Below, piece after piece: positions 22,579-23,132 of a stretch of DNA of 23,132 nt. The translations under genes and the position numbers were made by a program. The notes beneath the pieces were generated by a model. The model saw only the letters and a list, made by a program, of their open reading frames with translations, made no database searches and was not told the DNA's origin. The stretch is from positions 1 through 23,132 of the forward strand of contig CABSKV010000016.1 in the NCBI GenBank assembly GCA_902478425.1, in the 5' to 3' direction. Origin of the DNA: an uncultured Coriobacteriia bacterium (GTDB lineage Bacteria > Actinomycetota > Coriobacteriia > Coriobacteriales > QAMH01). The stretch's first letter is position 1; every line of letters starts with the position of its first letter.

Positions 22579-23132
22579 ATGCCAGTCAAACTGCTCATGG
22601 GAAACGAGGCGCTGGGGCTTGGCGCCATCCACGCAGGCGTCAACTTCGTGAGCGGATACCCCGGCACGCCCTCGACCGAGGTGCTCGAAACCGTTGCCAG
22701 ACACAACAACGGATCCATCCACGTCGAATGGTCCACGAACGAGAAGTCGGCACTCGAGGCGGCGGCAGGCGCGGCCTATGCAGGCGCCCGCGCGCTCGTC
22801 ACGATGAAGCAGGTCGGCCTCAACGTCGCGAGCGATCCGCTCATGACGCTTTCGTACATCGGCGTCGAGGGAGGGCTCGTCATCGTCGTGGCCGATGACC
22901 CCGGTCCCATCTCGAGCCAGACCGAGCAGGACACGCGCAACTTCGCGCAGTTCGCGAAGGTTCCGCTGCTTGACCCGGCAAGTCCCGGCGAGGCATACGG
23001 CATGATCCAGGACGCCTTCGAGCTTTCCGAGAGACATCACACGCCCGTCATCGTGCGCCCCACCACGCGCGTGAGCCACGCTTGCGGCACCGTCAAGACG
23101 CGCGGCGGCATCACCGACTGTGGTGCCGATTT
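22579..23132 (+). CDS. iorA: Indolepyruvate:ferredoxin oxidoreductase alpha subunit (partial, right edge)
   Basis: The first 184 residues of IorA, open to the window's end. The enzyme oxidatively decarboxylates arylpyruvates from aromatic amino acid transamination to aryl-acetyl-CoA with reduction of ferredoxin, and is typical of strict anaerobes fermenting amino acids. Recognised from LLMGNEALGLGAIHAGV, the YPGTPSTEVLE motif, EWSTNEKSALEAAAGAAYAG, the TMKQVGLNVASDPL motif and DDPGPISSQTEQDTR, all typical of the pyruvate-oxidoreductase pyrimidine-type domain of this subunit. The ATG at 22579 has GAGGGG 6 nt upstream. The TPP-binding and ferredoxin domains and iorB would lie beyond the edge. 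Divergent from thrC. Confidence 0.93.
   Translation, partial: MPVKLLMGNEALGLGAIHAGVNFVSGYPGTPSTEVLETVARHNNGSIHVEWSTNEKSALEAAAGAAYAGARALVTMKQVGLNVASDPLMTLSYIGVEGGLVIVVADDPGPISSQTEQDTRNFAQFAKVPLLDPASPGEAYGMIQDAFELSERHHTPVIVRPTTRVSHACGTVKTRGGITDCGAD

Noticed and set aside
22453..23079. N-terminal extension of threonine synthase to 23079
   Set aside because: The extension is antisense to iorA; the ATG at 22452 has an RBS and matches the family N-terminus.
1..23132. Mobile element, prophage, CRISPR array or defence island
   Set aside because: No transposase, integrase, terminal repeats, direct-repeat arrays or defence-type genes were seen; gene content is core-like and evenly high-GC.

Overview
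The window looks like chromosomal DNA from a high-GC Gram-positive bacterium, most likely an anaerobic gut-type actinobacterium of class Coriobacteriia (Eggerthella/Slackia-like). This is inferred from the high G+C content, the actinobacterial FHA - PP2C - RodA/PBP - PknB cluster, and the anaerobic metabolism genes (indolepyruvate:ferredoxin oxidoreductase, acetate kinase). No rRNA is present, so the placement is an inference.

Layout. Positions 1-2490, minus strand: a two-domain ABC-F ATPase gene broken by an in-frame TAG, then a GNAT acetyltransferase, then a thioredoxin-like protein running off the left edge. Positions 2756-4500, plus: a TetR-type regulator with a polytopic membrane protein of unknown function, closed by a terminator. 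Positions 4603-6885, plus: a YgbA-type (nitrosative-stress) Cys-rich protein, TenA thiaminase and acetate kinase. Positions 6882-8291, minus: a Na+-dependent NSS-family transporter whose stop codon overlaps that of ackA. Positions 8491-10735, plus: a short-chain dehydrogenase and a class-3 aldehyde dehydrogenase, probably an alcohol/aldehyde oxidation pair. The transporter and the dehydrogenase genes diverge from a region with repeated palindromic operator-like sites. Positions 10822-11248: a small acidic protein gene, a terminator, tRNA-Leu(CAG) and another terminator.

Positions 11336-20282 hold the centrepiece, a growth/cell-division signalling cluster on the plus strand: a membrane-anchored non-RD Ser/Thr kinase, FhaA-like and FhaB-like phosphothreonine readers, a PstP-like PP2C phosphatase, a single 921-residue protein joining a RodA/FtsW glycosyltransferase to a class-B penicillin-binding transpeptidase, and a PASTA kinase (PknB-like). 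Writers (two kinases), eraser (PstP), readers (two FHA proteins) and a likely effector (the peptidoglycan polymerase/transpeptidase) are therefore encoded together.

Positions 20398-23132: a stand-alone ModE-type winged-helix regulator and threonine synthase on the minus strand, then a divergent, right-truncated iorA. A 26-bp palindrome lies between thrC and iorA.

The most notable observations are the ABC-F nonsense codon with an apparent SD-sequestering leader upstream, the RodA-PBP fusion, the non-RD kinase, the shared TGAGAC-N3-GTCTCA sites, the palindromic thrC/iorA promoter region and a probable leaderless ygbA-type transcript. I saw no phage, transposon, CRISPR array or defence system.
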